Source: Limnomonas spitsbergensis
Lineage: Eukaryota > Chlorophyta > Chlorophyceae > Chlamydomonadales
NCBI GenBank assembly: GCA_037349105.1
Contig: JAYJMM010000076.1
Span: 1,016,501 to 1,080,500, forward strand
DNA length: 64,000 nucleotides
Reading direction: 5' to 3'
Made by a program: the position numbers and the translations under genes. Shown one piece after another: positions 21,188-32,308 of the stretch. The notes beneath the pieces are model-generated. The model worked only from the letters and a program-made list of their open reading frames with translations, searched no databases and was not told the DNA's origin. Position 1 is the first letter of the stretch; each line of letters starts with the position of its first letter.

Positions 21188-24100
21188 CTGAGGGGACCAG
21201 CGAGAGCCATGAGAGGACAGGGGGGGTGGGGGGCAAGAGCGGGCATGAGCACCAATGCCTCTGGGGGGAACAGAAAAATTCAAGAGAGGACGGGAGGACG
21301 GGGGGGGAGGGGCAAGAGCGGGCATGAGCACCAACGCACCTTGGGGGAACAGAAAAAGCCAAGAGAGGACGGGAAGGGGGGGGGAGGGGCAAGAGCGGGC
21401 ATGAGCACCAATGCCTCTGGGGGGAACAGAAAAATTCAAGAGAGGACGGGAGGACGGGGGGGGGGGGCAAGAGCGGGCATGAGCACCAACGCACCTTGGG
21501 GGAACAGAAAAAGCCAAGAGAGGACGGGAAGGGGGGGGGGGGAGGGGCAAGAGCGGGCATGAGCACCAACGCACCTTGGGGGAACAGAAAAAGCCAAGAG
21601 AGGACGGGAAGGGGGGGGGGGGGGGGGGCAAGAGCGGGCATGAGCACCAACGCCCCTGGGGGGAACAGAAAAAGCCAAGAGAGGACGGGAAGGGGGGGGG
21701 GGGGAGCAAGAGCGGGCATGAGCACCAACGCCCCTGGGGGGAACAGAAAAAGCCAAGAGAGGACGGGGGGGGGGGAGGGGCAAGAGCGGGCATGAGCACC
21801 AACGCCCCTGGGGGGAACAGAAAAAGCCAAGAGAGGACGGGAAGGGGGGGGGAGGGGGGGGGCAAGAGCGGGCATGAGCACCAACGCCCCTGGGGGGAAC
21901 AGAAAAAGCCAAGAGAGGACGGGAAGGGGGGGGGGAGGGGCAAGAGCGGGCATGAGCACCAACGCCCCGGGGGGGACAAGCGAGAGCCAAGAGAGGACGG
22001 GAAGGGGGGGTGGGGGGGGGGCAAGAGCGGGCATGAGCACCAATGCCCCTGGGGGGAACAGAAAAAGCCAAGAGAGGACGGGAAGGGGGGGGGGGGGGGG
22101 GGGGGCAAGAGCGGGCATGAGCACCAACGCCTCTGGGGGGAACAGAAAAAGCCAAGAGAGGACGGGAGGAGGGGGGGGAGGGGGGCAAGAGCGGGCATGA
22201 GCACCAACGCCCCTGGGGGGAACAGAAAAAGCCAAGAGAGGACGGGAAGGGGGGGGGGGGGCAAGAGCGGGCATGAGCACCAACGCCTCTGGGGGAACCA
22301 GCAAGAGCCAAGAAAGGACGGGGGGGGGGGGTGGGGGGGCATGAGCACCAACGCCCCGGGGGGAACAGCGAGAGTTGAAAAAAGTGCATGACGTTTCAGG
22401 TGGAATTCGAGACATTTTTGTTAGGGTTCATAGAGTAAAATTGCGGATCGCCTAGCCATGATACATTTTAATATTTGTCACATTTATTATCAACCAAGCC
22501 CCCCCACCTCTTGCACTCTATAATCCCCAATGGCGTATGGAGTGTAAGTCATATCCCCCAGAAAACAGTATTTCCCTCGCATGCTTCACATGTAGGTCAA
22601 CCATGAGCACCAGCAGCACTCCAGGGGGGCCTCTGGCTATTTGCACGTGGTTTCATTGCATACCCATTTCATCCACACATGAACCTCCCAGGCAGTTATC
22701 TCATTCACACCAGCCACCCCCAGACACTCTTCTCGCTCAAATCAGCACACCCCACACACTCCTCGCATCCACACCAGCCACCCCCATCCGCTCTTACCAT
22801 TCACACCCACCACTCCCAAACATGTCAGACCCCTTGAGGCACGAAAAAGGAAAAGTGTTGCTCACCCCGGGCGGGTGCAAGCTGTCACTCCCCTTGATGA
22901 AAAAGGAAACAGTGTTGCTCACCCCCGGGCGGGTGCACGCTGTCACTCCCCTTGATGAAAAAGGAAACAGTGTTGCTCACCCCTGGGTGGGTGCACGCTG
23001 TCACTCCCCTTGATGAAAAAGGAAACAGTGTTGCTCACCCCCGGGCGGGTGCACGCTGTCACTCCCCATCATGAAAAAGGAAACAGTGTTGCTCACCCCT
23101 GGGTGGGTGCACGCTGTCACTCCCCATCATGAAAAAGGAAACAGTGTTGCTCACCCCTGGGTGGGTGCACGCTGTCACTCCCCTTGATGAAAAAGGAAAC
23201 AGTGTTGCTCACCCCCGGGCGGGTGCACGCTGTCACTCCCCTTGATGAAAAAGGAAACAGTGTTGCTCACCCCTGGGTGGGTGCACGCTGTCACTCCCCA
23301 TCATGAAAAAGGAAACAGTGTTGCTCACCCCCGGGCGGGTGCACGCTGTCACTCCCCATCATAGCCACCAGGGCCACAGCACTGGCCAGTGCGCGGGTGA
23401 AGACTGACGTTCCCCAAAGGTGCACAATCACAAGCGCGACGATGATGGAGAGCATCTGGCCCACGACAACGTTCCAAGCCTGGGGTTAGGGTGTAGTGTT
23501 TACAATGGGTTATAGGATGTATAAGGGGTATATATGGTTTAGAAGGGGTATAAGGTGTGGAAGGGGTTAAGGGTGTAGAAGGGGTTTAGGGTTCAGTGTT
23601 CATAATGGGGTATAGGGCATATTCCCCACCCTGAACCCTAAACAGAAAGAGGGTGTAGGGCATATTCCCCACCCTGAACCCTGGAAAATAAGGGTGTATG
23701 GCAGATTCCCCACACTAAATCCTGGACAAAATGAGGGTTTAGGGCATATCCCCACACTAAACCCTGGACCTGTTGAGGGCGTAGGGCATGCTCCTAGGGT
23801 TTAGGGCATACTCCAATGAGAAAAGGTTTGGGGTGTAGGGTTTAGAAGAGGCTTAGGGTTTTGAAGCCAGGCAGGTTCCCTAAATCTATACACAAGGAAT
23901 GACATGCCCTGAGGTACGGGCTATTCTAGCCATCCATTTATACTGAGCATCATCTACCGGTCTTGATTGATTTTGCACCTGTGTCTGCCGATACCGCATC
24001 TATTTATAATTACAAGTACACATTCACACATATTTCATTGATAAACCGTTTCAGATAAACCGTTTCAGATAAACCGTGAACCGTATGTATATATTGACCC

Positions 24101-27100
24101 ACCTTCATGACCTCTGCCTCTGGGCGTGCAAACATGACCACGGTGATGGTGCCAAACGTGCCGAGGAGGAACGTCAATCCCTGATCGCAGTAATAAAAAC
24201 AAAGCAGGGGGGGAGCAGTGATTTTTGTATGCAGAGCTGAACACGACTCGCGCTGAAACAAGGCATTGAAGAGTTGTATGTTGGTCCTTGGGTCGAGCCC
24301 ATTCACTCAGTACTGAAAGAATTCCGAAAACAAATTGTCAGAAACGGGATTTGTGAGAAACAGGAAATTGTGAGAAAAATGACATTTCGCGCCTGCGGCG
24401 CACATTTGGTGGATTTCACTCCTGAACAAACAATAGCCAAAAACACAATAATAATACAAAGCAGGGGATTGTAATACACATAATTATGCACATGATAAAC
24501 ACAATAACATTACGTAATACAAAGCAGGGGATGGGCAGGAAATCCCTCTCAGTGTCCATGTCAGTGCGCCACAGCTGCAATCCATCAGTCATGGCTAGGG
24601 CTGGCATAATTTACAAATTACGTTTACATACAGTTACGGCTCGTGTGTACGAAATTATTTGGGTGCCATATACGATGTCTATGCGTTTTACTGTGTACGG
24701 TATATGGAAGTTTTGCACTCGTGGCCAGGGAGACCAGCCAACACTGCTGGTAGGGCCGCCGCCGGCCGTAGGTCAAGATTTGGTCCCAGTCGATGTCTGA
24801 AGCGGTGAACACCCGGCGGTATGCCAAAGGTGGCCAGGCTTTACTAATGAAATATAAAAATAAACACTGCCAAGGCCTAAAAGAATGAGTTGCCAGCGAA
24901 CTAGAAAAAACTGCTGCTTGGGCCGCCGGCCGAAGGTGAGGGTCAAGGTTTAGTCCCAGTCGATGTCTGGAGAGGTGGACGCCCGGCAGCATCTCAAAGG
25001 TAGCCAGGGGCATGCTTAGAAAACACACAAATAATTTAATAAACACTGCCAAGGCTTAAAAAAACGAGTTGCCAGCGAGCAAGAAAAAAAACTCTGTCAG
25101 GGCATAAAAGAAAACGTTGTCTGGGCCTCGGTCTGGGCCTAAATTAAAAAATTGCCGGACCCTAAACCTGTCCTATTTTAGGCCCATTCCAGGGCCTAAA
25201 ATAAACGCTGCCAGGGATCAAATTCTCGCCAATGTTAACACCCCCATGCATGTTCGTCTACTGTTCATATTCAACTCACAAAGCATTTGTATTCAATGCT
25301 TGACCGTCTCGTCTTAAACCTGAGGGTTTTAGAGTGAGAGGGTGTACCGTAGTGTGATCCAGAGTGTTTTTGGTTCTGCCCCATTGCCTAGCTTTAGGGT
25401 TCAGGGTTTTTAGCATACAACCCTATACCCTATATATATACACCCTGGTTTGCAATCAAATTGGCCCATATTCATCTGCCCCATGCACTTGTGCCCCATG
25501 CACTTGTGCCTCTTGGATCAGCCCTATCGCCTAACTAACCCGTATCACTTTCCGCTCCACTTTCCACATCACTTTTTGCTTCGCTTAGTGCATTACTTTC
25601 CTCACCACTTTCTGTATCAATTTCCGCATCATACACTATCATCGCCTCAAACACTAACCCGCATCCCTTTCCGCATCCCTCTCCGTATCAATTTCCGCAT
25701 CACTTTTCCACGTAACCTCGCACACCTTGGCTGCACAACTATTGACCGCCACTTACAATCCAACGCCATCGAATGTATTTTACCGCCATCGAATGTATTT
25801 TACCGCCATCGAATGTATTTTACTGCCATCAAATGTATTTTACTGCCATCGAATGTATTTTACCGCCATCGAATGTATTTTACCGCCATCGAATGTATTT
25901 TACTGCCATCGAATGTATTTTACTGCCATCGAATGTATTTTACCGCCATCCAATGTATTTACCGCCATCGAATGTATTTTACCGCCATCGAATGTATTTT
26001 ACTGCCATCGAATGTATTTTACTGCCATCGAATGTATTTTACCGCCATCGAATGTATTTTACCGCCATCGAATGTATTTTACCGCCATCGAATGTATTTT
26101 ACTGCCATCGAATGTATTTTACTGCCATCGAATGTATTTTACCGCCATCGAATGTATTTTACTGCCATCGAATGTATTTTACTGCCATCGAATGTATTTT
26201 ACTGCCATCGAATGTATTTTACCGCCATCGAATGTATTTTACCGCCATCGAATGTATTTTACTGCCATCGAATGTATTTTACTGCCATCGAATGTATTTT
26301 ACCGCCATCGAATGTATTTTACCGCCATCGAATGTATTTTACTGCCATCGAATGTATTTTACTGCCATCGAATGTATTTTACTGCCATCGAATGTATTTT
26401 ACCGCCATCGAATGTATTTTACTGCCATCGAATGTATTTTACTGCCATCGAATGTATTTTACCGCCATCGAATGTATTTTACTGCCATCGAATGTATTTT
26501 ACCGCCATCCAATGTATTTTACCGCCATCGAATGTATTTTACCGCCATCGAATGTATTTTACTGCCATCGAATGTATTTTACTGCCATCGAATGTATTTT
26601 ACTGCCATCGAATGTATTTTACCGCCATCGAATGTATTTTACCGCCATCGAATGTATTTTACCGCCATCGAATGTATTTTACTGCCATCGAATGTATTTT
26701 ACTGCCATCGAATGTATTTTACCGCCATCAAATGTATTTTACCGCCATCGAATGTATTTTACCGCCATCGAATGTATTTTACCGCCATTGAATGTATTTT
26801 ACTGCCATCGAATGTATTTTACTGCCATCGAATGTATTTTACTGCCATCGAATGTATTTTACCGCCATCGAATGTATTTTACTGCCATCGAATGTATTTT
26901 ACCGCCATCGAATGTATTTTACAGCCATCGAATGTATTTTACTGCCATCGAATGTATTTTACCGCCATCGAATGTATTTTACCGCCATCGAATGTATTTT
27001 ACTGCCATCATAGCAATGTGGCACGCTAGGACATGAAATGTGCCGCATGGCACTACCATGCATTTGTATGCCACCTTGCATTATTGCATCCCCAAAAACC

Positions 27101-30100
27101 GTCATGCAGCCCAAAACGTTAAAGAAACGGCTACGCAGCGGCGAAAGTTGTGCAGGTCGCTTTATTTAATGTCACGCATCAGATACGATAATATTAATTT
27201 AACCTGACCATTAATGAATGGTCGACATTTAGACACGCCGCGCAGCGGCACCTGGCTGGACACCTGGCCGAGCGACACTCCGCGCAGAGCATTTTTGATG
27301 AATATTAGCTCCCATGCAGGTCTGCGCACCCCAATCATTAATTAATTGTGAGCGAAAGCTACCCAGTTTTACGGTACTGGCACCAAATTTCCATGATACC
27401 GCAATTCCTGCCGCACCTGCTTGTTTCACTGCTCTTCACGCCTGGCATCAACTGGGCTTAAAAAAATGCATGCTCAAAAATACCGTGCGAACCATTTGGT
27501 AAATGGACCAAAAACATTCACGGGCTAACCATTTGGTAATGTGCACCAATGACATTACCGGGCAAGCCATTTGGTAATGTGCACCAATAACATTATTGTC
27601 CTGGCTCAAAATGTTCATGATACCGCCATTATTGCCGCACCTGCTTGTGCCACTGCTCCACGCCTGGCATCGACTGGACGCACAACGCCGCCTGGCCCAG
27701 AGCTGCCGTAGACGTGAAAGCACCGAAGAAGGACCAAACGAGGTCTGAAAGAGTGGCCCTGCTGCGCAGCGATCGCGAGCAGGAGATCAGAAGCAGTAGC
27801 TGTGTCTTCTGAACCAATAAGTGGGCTCCTTTGTTGCATTTGTTTTTACTCAGTCACCTACCTACCTGCCGTTTTACCCCCCTATTATCCCTTGCGTTCC
27901 GTTTCACTACACACAGGAAAACAACCTAACCTAGACAGAGTGGCTTTGAGCTGCAATTGCAAGCACAAAATCAGTGGCTGCAGCCACGTCTTCCCCATCC
28001 CGGCTCCTAAACCCTTCACTCTCGTATTTAGAGCCATGTGCACTAAAAAATTTTGACTTGTTATACCCTAAACCATTGACATGTTACACCCCAAACCCTT
28101 AACATGTTACACCCTAAACCCTTGACTTGTTATACCCTACACCCTTGACATGTTACACCCTAAGCCCTTGACATGCTACACCCTAAACCCTTGACATGTT
28201 ACACCCTAAACCCTTGACTTGTTATACCCTAAACCCTTGACATGTTTAACCCTTCACCCTTGACTAATTGAAATCTTTACCCTTGACTTGTAAATTATAT
28301 CATTAACCCTTGGCTTGTTGAACCTTAAACCCCCCAACCGAACCTTAGCAGGGTGTGGCCTTGAGCTGCCGTAAATGTGAAAGCGCCAAAGAATGACAGC
28401 CATTGTAATCACTGGATCAGCGACGGCAGCCGAATATTCTTAACCTGATGTACTATCCCCTTGACTCGCTTTGAAATAACAAGGCGCAACCATTAATCCT
28501 TGAGCCTAGCTGAAACAGGGTTGCCTTGGGATGCGATTGCAATCAAGAGATTGACAGCTGCGTCTACTGAACCCAAAGGCCTAAACCCTGAAATGTTACC
28601 CTAAACCCTACAACTCAATCTAGACAGGGTGGTCCTCCGCAACAGCGATGGCTATATCACGGGATGAGTGGCAGATCCAAGTATTCTTAATTAACTTAAG
28701 TACTATCCTTTTCACTCTCGTCTTTTGAACCCAAATGTCTAAACCCTGAAATGGTGAACCTAACATTTCCCCCCAACCTAACCCAGACAGGGTGGCCCTG
28801 CGCAACAGCGATTGCAATTGCGGGATGAGTGACAGCAGCATGCTTTCATAAACCCTACATCCTATACCTCCGACTCGTTGCCATAAAGAATCATATAACG
28901 GTACCATATGTAATCATATATCATGTAGATCTAGATAAAGATTAGATCTATGATCTGCCAATCATATGTAACCTTCACCCTAAACAGATACAGATACAGA
29001 TACCTGACGACCCTTACCAGCTGAGCCCTACGTCATAAACCTGTAGCTCCTAACATGTAGCTCCTAACATGTAGCTCCTAACATGTAGCTCCTAACATGT
29101 AGCTCCTAACATGTAGCTCCTAACATGTAGCTCCTAACATGTAGCTCCTAACATGTAGCTCCTAAAATGTAGCTCCTAACATGTAGCTCCTAACATGTAG
29201 CTCCTAATCCATACCGTAGATTTGATTTGCCTTCCCTCGGGCATAAAACACAATTTATTACAATGCTGCCCTCAGGGCGTACTGTCGGCAGAATCTCTTA
29301 ATTTCAGAATGAAAACTGGCGTCGACAATCGATAATTAGTAAGTCCATGGATCCCTTAAAACCAAAAACAACGTTAATTATGAGGTGAGGCAAAGCAAAT
29401 CTACAGTACCGGTACCCATAAACCCTAAGCCTCTCAACTCACAACACTGAACCCTACATATTTACCCTGCCCCTCTGTAAATCCTAAGCCCTGAAACCTT
29501 GACTCTATAAACACAGAGAAACCCTGTGCATTGATTGTAACCACATTCAATATACGGATATAACCCTAAACCATGAACCCTACATCTTATTGACAACCAA
29601 AGTTCACTTCAACCATCGTAATGGCGCGGATGTGGCTACGGCCCCGATTTCCCGGTTTTTCGTTGCCAGAAGTTTTGTCAGGGGCATTCGGAATTAATTT
29701 CCGTTGCCAGAAGTAGCGAGTTCTTGGTGAACAGCCCACCGTAGGTTCCGAATTATCCCCGATCCTAATTGTTTTCGTCGTATTTTGTTACTGCGCAACT
29801 GAACCGCGGCTTTGCCGAACTAGTTGTTTGGTAACCACTTTGGTTACGACTGAAAACCAGTAACCACTAAAAACTTACCTCCTTGGGAAGTGGCTGAGTC
29901 CTCTTGATCCCAGCCCTATTCATTTACCGTTGGTACCATAAATGGGAATTGCCTGTCCTCGGTAATAAATTAATTAATTCTTGAATGCATCCCTAGAACA
30001 AAAGAAAGGATAACAATCTAGGTTCCTGACTGAAACTGACGTTGACAGTTGAGAATCGGCCTTTAACGCATCCCACACATCCCTCAACAAATTTTGAGGG

Positions 30101-31597
30101 GAGGCAATTCAAATCTAACGGCACCGATAAACGAAGCGGGGTTTGATTGACAGGACACAGCTGATCCCCCTAAACCCTAAACCCTATGCCAATGAGCCAG
30201 CTATTCACCCGTTGGTTACCTGCTGCTGCTCCGGTTGGTCAGCTTCGCGCACGCCGTCCCAGCGAGGCGTGACAGCAGGCCCTTCAGGTTCTCCGAGCCT
30301 CGAAAGTTGGCAACCATATCCTGCTCCCATGTCAGCCGGGCTGGTGCGAGCTCCGCCAGAGCGGCAGGAGCAGTGGGTGCGCCGCCAGGGCCGGGCCCTT
30401 GGTCCTGTACGAAGCATTTTTGTTTAGTGAGGGGTATACGTATACCACTATCAGCTACAGTTCAGCTACACTGTGCCCACCAGCCAAGAGCCCCTGGTGC
30501 GGCCAGCTCTGCTGCTTGGAACACAGGTTTTGTGCCAGTCCAGGTATGGTGGGAATCAGCCCGGGGCTGGCCGCGGGGCGGCCCAGCAAAGGTGGTCCAG
30601 TACCCACTTCAATGAACATTGCTGTGCGATAGAGCCCATTCAGTGCCTGTCTCACGTGACCTTTGGGAGGCTTTTGGGTGTCCACCATAAATAAATAAAT
30701 AGGCATGCAAACAAGTGCATTGAATAAGGTAGCCAAGTCCCATTTTGGCCGAAGTGTGGGACTTGGCTACCATGGATGGCAACCACAGCCACCTCTAGGC
30801 CAATAGGAACAAAACCTTGACCGACCTACAGGCGGGGGCCTGAGCAACGGGAACCATGCTGCATGAGGCCTACTCGGTCGTGGTCTATGCTGTAACTGCA
30901 GCTGAAGGGAAGCTGAAGAGTAGCTGAAGTGTTGCTGAAGTGAAGCTGACATGTACCTGAAGTGCAGCTGAAGTGTAGCTCAAGTGCAGCTGAAATGTTG
31001 CTGAGCTGCAGCTGCCATGGTGCGATCGATATTTCTTTGCTGCGTGGGATTCCGTGTTGTCCTTGGATGACGATAAAGAGAGCTTCACAAACGGAACCTC
31101 ACAATGCCATGCATGCCATACAGGCCATGCGGCGTGCATGACATACAGGCCTTGCATGCAATGCGGCATGCATGTTCAGTGCATGCTGTTGTACCGGTAT
31201 GTGGCTTCTAACGTGATGTTGTACGGCATGCGGTGAAGTCATGGTGTGCTGCTATGCGGCATGCACTGTCAGCAGTGCATGGAGTGAAAGTGGTTTGCGG
31301 CGCGCATTAGGAGAGGCCACAACGAGACGGGGACAGGGAGATTGATTTGCCAGCTGGGTGTCTCCTAAGATGTATTCACCCTTGGAATATCCCGCTCACC
31401 GGGTCGTGAGTCTGTAGCTGCTCTGATGGAAAGCTGACACGGCAACGCTCACGGGCACATCTGCTGGCGAGCGCTCGCCGAGGTGCGCCTGCGCAAACTG
31501 CCTTTGGCAGGGCCATCGCGGCATGGAACAAATGACGTTGCTGGCATCGGCGTGTCCGCGTTGTCGATTCTGTGCGCGCTGCTGCAGCCAGGTTCAT
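20877..31597 (-). CDS. HPP-family integral membrane protein, six exons
   Basis: Six minus-strand exons (31597-31400, 30404-30220, 27758-27641, 24180-24103, 23479-23329, 21187-20877) join in phase to 1,041 nt, 346 residues plus TGA. Residues 1-66 are rich in Ala, Arg and Ser (MALPKAVCAGAPRRALASR from residue 28), like a plastid transit peptide. Five hydrophobic segments follow: about 135-160, 169-187, 203-215, 223-236 and 263-286. The signature HPPGG is at 240-244, split by the last intron, preceded by ARPEAEVMKAWNVVVGQ, which matches the family's APxSxxAQPRNVxxG stretch. Plant and cyanobacterial HPP proteins include nitrite transporters of the plastid envelope or plasma membrane, so plastid nitrite transport is a family-based inference. 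The start could be Met28 (31516). All introns are swollen by repeats. Confidence 0.9.
21188..22385 (-). repeat. Acceptor-anchored array of HPP exon 6, about 85-90 bp x 14
   Basis: On the minus strand each unit contains TTGGCTTTTTCTGTTCCCCC + CAG|GGGCGTTGGTGCTCATG and then a C-rich spacer of variable length with GCTCTTGCCC. This is a pyrimidine tract, an AG, and the first 17 nt of exon 6 (GG GCG TTG GTG CTC ATG). The copy nearest the real exon differs (GCTGGTCCCCTCAG). A last, more decayed copy, reading PPGVLLVLM, is at about 22590-22635. Long proline-rich ORFs here translate this array only. Confidence 0.92.
22830..23328 (-). repeat. Donor-anchored array of HPP exon 5, 59 bp x about 8.5
   Basis: On the minus strand each 59-bp unit carries ATGGGGAGTGACAGCGTGCA + CCCGCCCGGGG|GTGAGCAAC + ACTGTTTCCTTTTTCATG. 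It thus has the last 30 bp of exon 5, including the HPPGG codons, the GT donor and intron start. Copies alternate CCCGGGCG/CCTGGGTG and CCATCA/CCTTGA variants in blocks, showing amplification of multi-unit segments. Confidence 0.95.
23329..23479 (-). CDS. HPP gene exon 5 (HPP motif)
   Basis: Acceptor CCCCAG|GCT, donor CCCGGGG|GTGAGC, 151 bp, phase 0 in and 1 out. It encodes AWNVVVGQMLSIIVALVIVH, two membrane segments, and ends GSDSVHPPG. The final G joins GG of exon 6 to complete HPPGGALVLM. The donor end is the founder of the 59-bp array below it. Confidence 0.92.
23490..23900. repeat. Degenerate TTTAGGG/GGGTGTAGGG tract
   Basis: Loose GGTTTAGGGTGTAGGGCATA + TTCCCCACCCTGAACCCTAA words fill HPP intron 4. 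They resemble telomeric heptamers mixed with a 50-60 bp unit. No coding signal. Confidence 0.75.
24103..24180 (-). CDS. HPP gene exon 4
   Basis: Acceptor GATCAG|GGA, donor ATGAAG|GTGGGT, 78 bp, phase 0/0. It encodes GLTFLLGTFGTITVVMFA and then RPEAEVMK, equivalent to the family's helix 2 and the AP-x-S/E stretch. Confidence 0.9.
24720..25045. repeat. Tandem duplication of about 165 bp in HPP intron 3
   Basis: Two copies (about 24735-24890 and 24897-25060) share GGGCCGCCGGCCG(T/A)AGG, GTCAAGRTTTRGTCCCAGTC, GATGTCTGRAG, CGCCCGGC and AAAGGTAGCCAGG blocks. The core resembles the SINE-like family at 7077. Confidence 0.7.
25765..27010. repeat. 21-bp satellite (CCGCCATCGAATGTATTTTA) x about 59
   Basis: Almost perfect 21-bp units, ATGTATTTTAC(C/T)GCCATCGA, vary at a C/T position and rare sites; one copy near 25950 has lost one base. 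The array is inside HPP intron 3. The 21-bp period keeps frames open, hence spurious 300-500 residue ORFs. Confidence 0.97.
27385..27460 (-). repeat. Decayed copy of HPP exon 3 donor end
   Basis: On the minus strand GCCCAGTTGATGCCAGGCGT + GAAGAGCAGTGAAACAAGCAG|GTGCGG matches the last 40 bp of exon 3 and its donor. It lies 200 bp into the intron, reads slightly shifted, and keeps the GT. Confidence 0.8.
27641..27758 (-). CDS. HPP gene exon 3 (first membrane segment)
   Basis: Acceptor GCAGCAG|GGC, donor AAGCAG|GTGCGG, 118 bp. It encodes ATLSDLVWSFFGAFTSTAAL and then GQAALCVQSMPGVEQWHKQ. WSFFGAF matches the first conserved helix of HPP proteins. Both junctions have decayed copies in the flanking introns. 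Confidence 0.85.
27925..28840 (-). repeat. Decayed copies of HPP exon 3 acceptor end, plus 21-bp array
   Basis: Segments near 27930, 28360-28400, 28510, 28630 and 28790 resemble exon 3 and its upstream intron. The copy at 28375 reads SFFGAFTFTAAQG on the minus strand. Those at 28630 and 28790 keep AGGGTGGCCCTGCGCAACAG + CGAT. Between them at 28045-28270 lies a 21-bp array (ACCCTAAACCCTTGACATGTT) of about ten units. Confidence 0.7.
29035..29210. repeat. 14-bp repeat (GTAGCTCCTAACAT) x 12
   Basis: Twelve nearly perfect 14-bp units lie in HPP intron 2, followed by low-complexity AT-rich sequence to 30140 without a gene. AAACCCTAA words are scattered in that stretch. Confidence 0.95.
30220..30404 (-). 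CDS. HPP gene exon 2
   Basis: Acceptor CGTACAG|GAC, donor AGCAG|GTAACC, 185 bp, phase 0 in and 2 out. It encodes DQGPGPGGAPTAPAALAELA and then TWEQDMVANFRGSENLKGLL, a soluble linker before the first membrane segment. Phase joins exon 3 to give an Arg codon across the junction. Confidence 0.75.
30437..30625 (+). mobile_element. SINE-like family copy
   Basis: CAGCTACAGTTCAGCTACAC head, GGTTTTGTGCCAGTCCAGG core, and GGCCGCGGGGCGGCC at matching offsets to the element at 7077. It is just upstream (in transcription sense) of HPP exon 2, within intron 1. No target duplication was found. Confidence 0.45.
31400..31597 (-). CDS. HPP gene exon 1 (start, transit-peptide-like)
   Basis: The ATG is at 31597-31595 (MNLAAAARTESTTRTRR) with an in-frame alternative at 31516. 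The exon ends ...LQTHDP at GACCCG|GTGAGC, phase 0. Residues are rich in Arg, Ala and Ser with few acidic ones. The longer start was chosen because the frame is open; either is possible. Confidence 0.65.
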
Positions 31598-32308
31598 GTT
31601 TCAAACCACGCAAGCGAGTGAGGGTCCTTCGACACCGACGCACAACGACGCCAGGGTCTGGCGTTGAGCACAGGCAGTAGCAAGCGGGATGGAGCTGGTG
31701 GGTGAAATTTAATGTCGGGGCGAAGGAGGCAGTGAAGATATGCGGGGGGTGCGCTGACTTGGGCATCGAACGCGACGCAACCGGGTTGATCAACGTCACA
31801 GGTCGTAACGATGCGGTCACACCAGTGTCACACCTTTGGGGCCCCGGCTTCCCTTCTTGGATTTCCTTGTCTCACATTTTGCATTTTATACAATCACTTA
31901 ATGCTTTCGTGGTGGTCTCTTAGAACGTGTTTGGATGACTGCGTCAATGGTATGACTCGGGACAGTGGTTGGGCGGATGCGGATGGGTCGACCCCAAGGC
32001 CTCAGCGAATATTAAGCCCACATGACAAAATTTCCCGCAGCGAATCTGCATCCCGTCAGGAAAGTCTCCTGAAGCCGAGGCTTGCGGCTCGTGAAGAAGC
32101 TGCCCGTACGACAGAATCTCCCGACATCGCTTTCCTTTCAAACACGTGGCATGCCAGGCGATGATGTTCTTTATGTTTAGAACGGTGCTGACCCGCTGGG
32201 CCCTGCTGAGCGCTTGGCCGCGTGGGGCTGGCGGTAGGGAATGACTACGCTCAATTCCAGCTACCATGCACAGCCTGGGCCATGGTGCTGCCATGACATC
32301 CTCCTATG

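Noticed and set aside
20877..22415. Single 512-codon minus-strand ORF
   Set aside because: Only the first 311 bp (20877-21187) are the HPP exon; the remainder is intron array with AG sites and G/C runs of variable length.
25450..27036. 528-codon plus-strand ORF (NVFYCHRMYFTAIECILLPS)
   Set aside because: A 21-bp satellite; all three plus frames are open at once.
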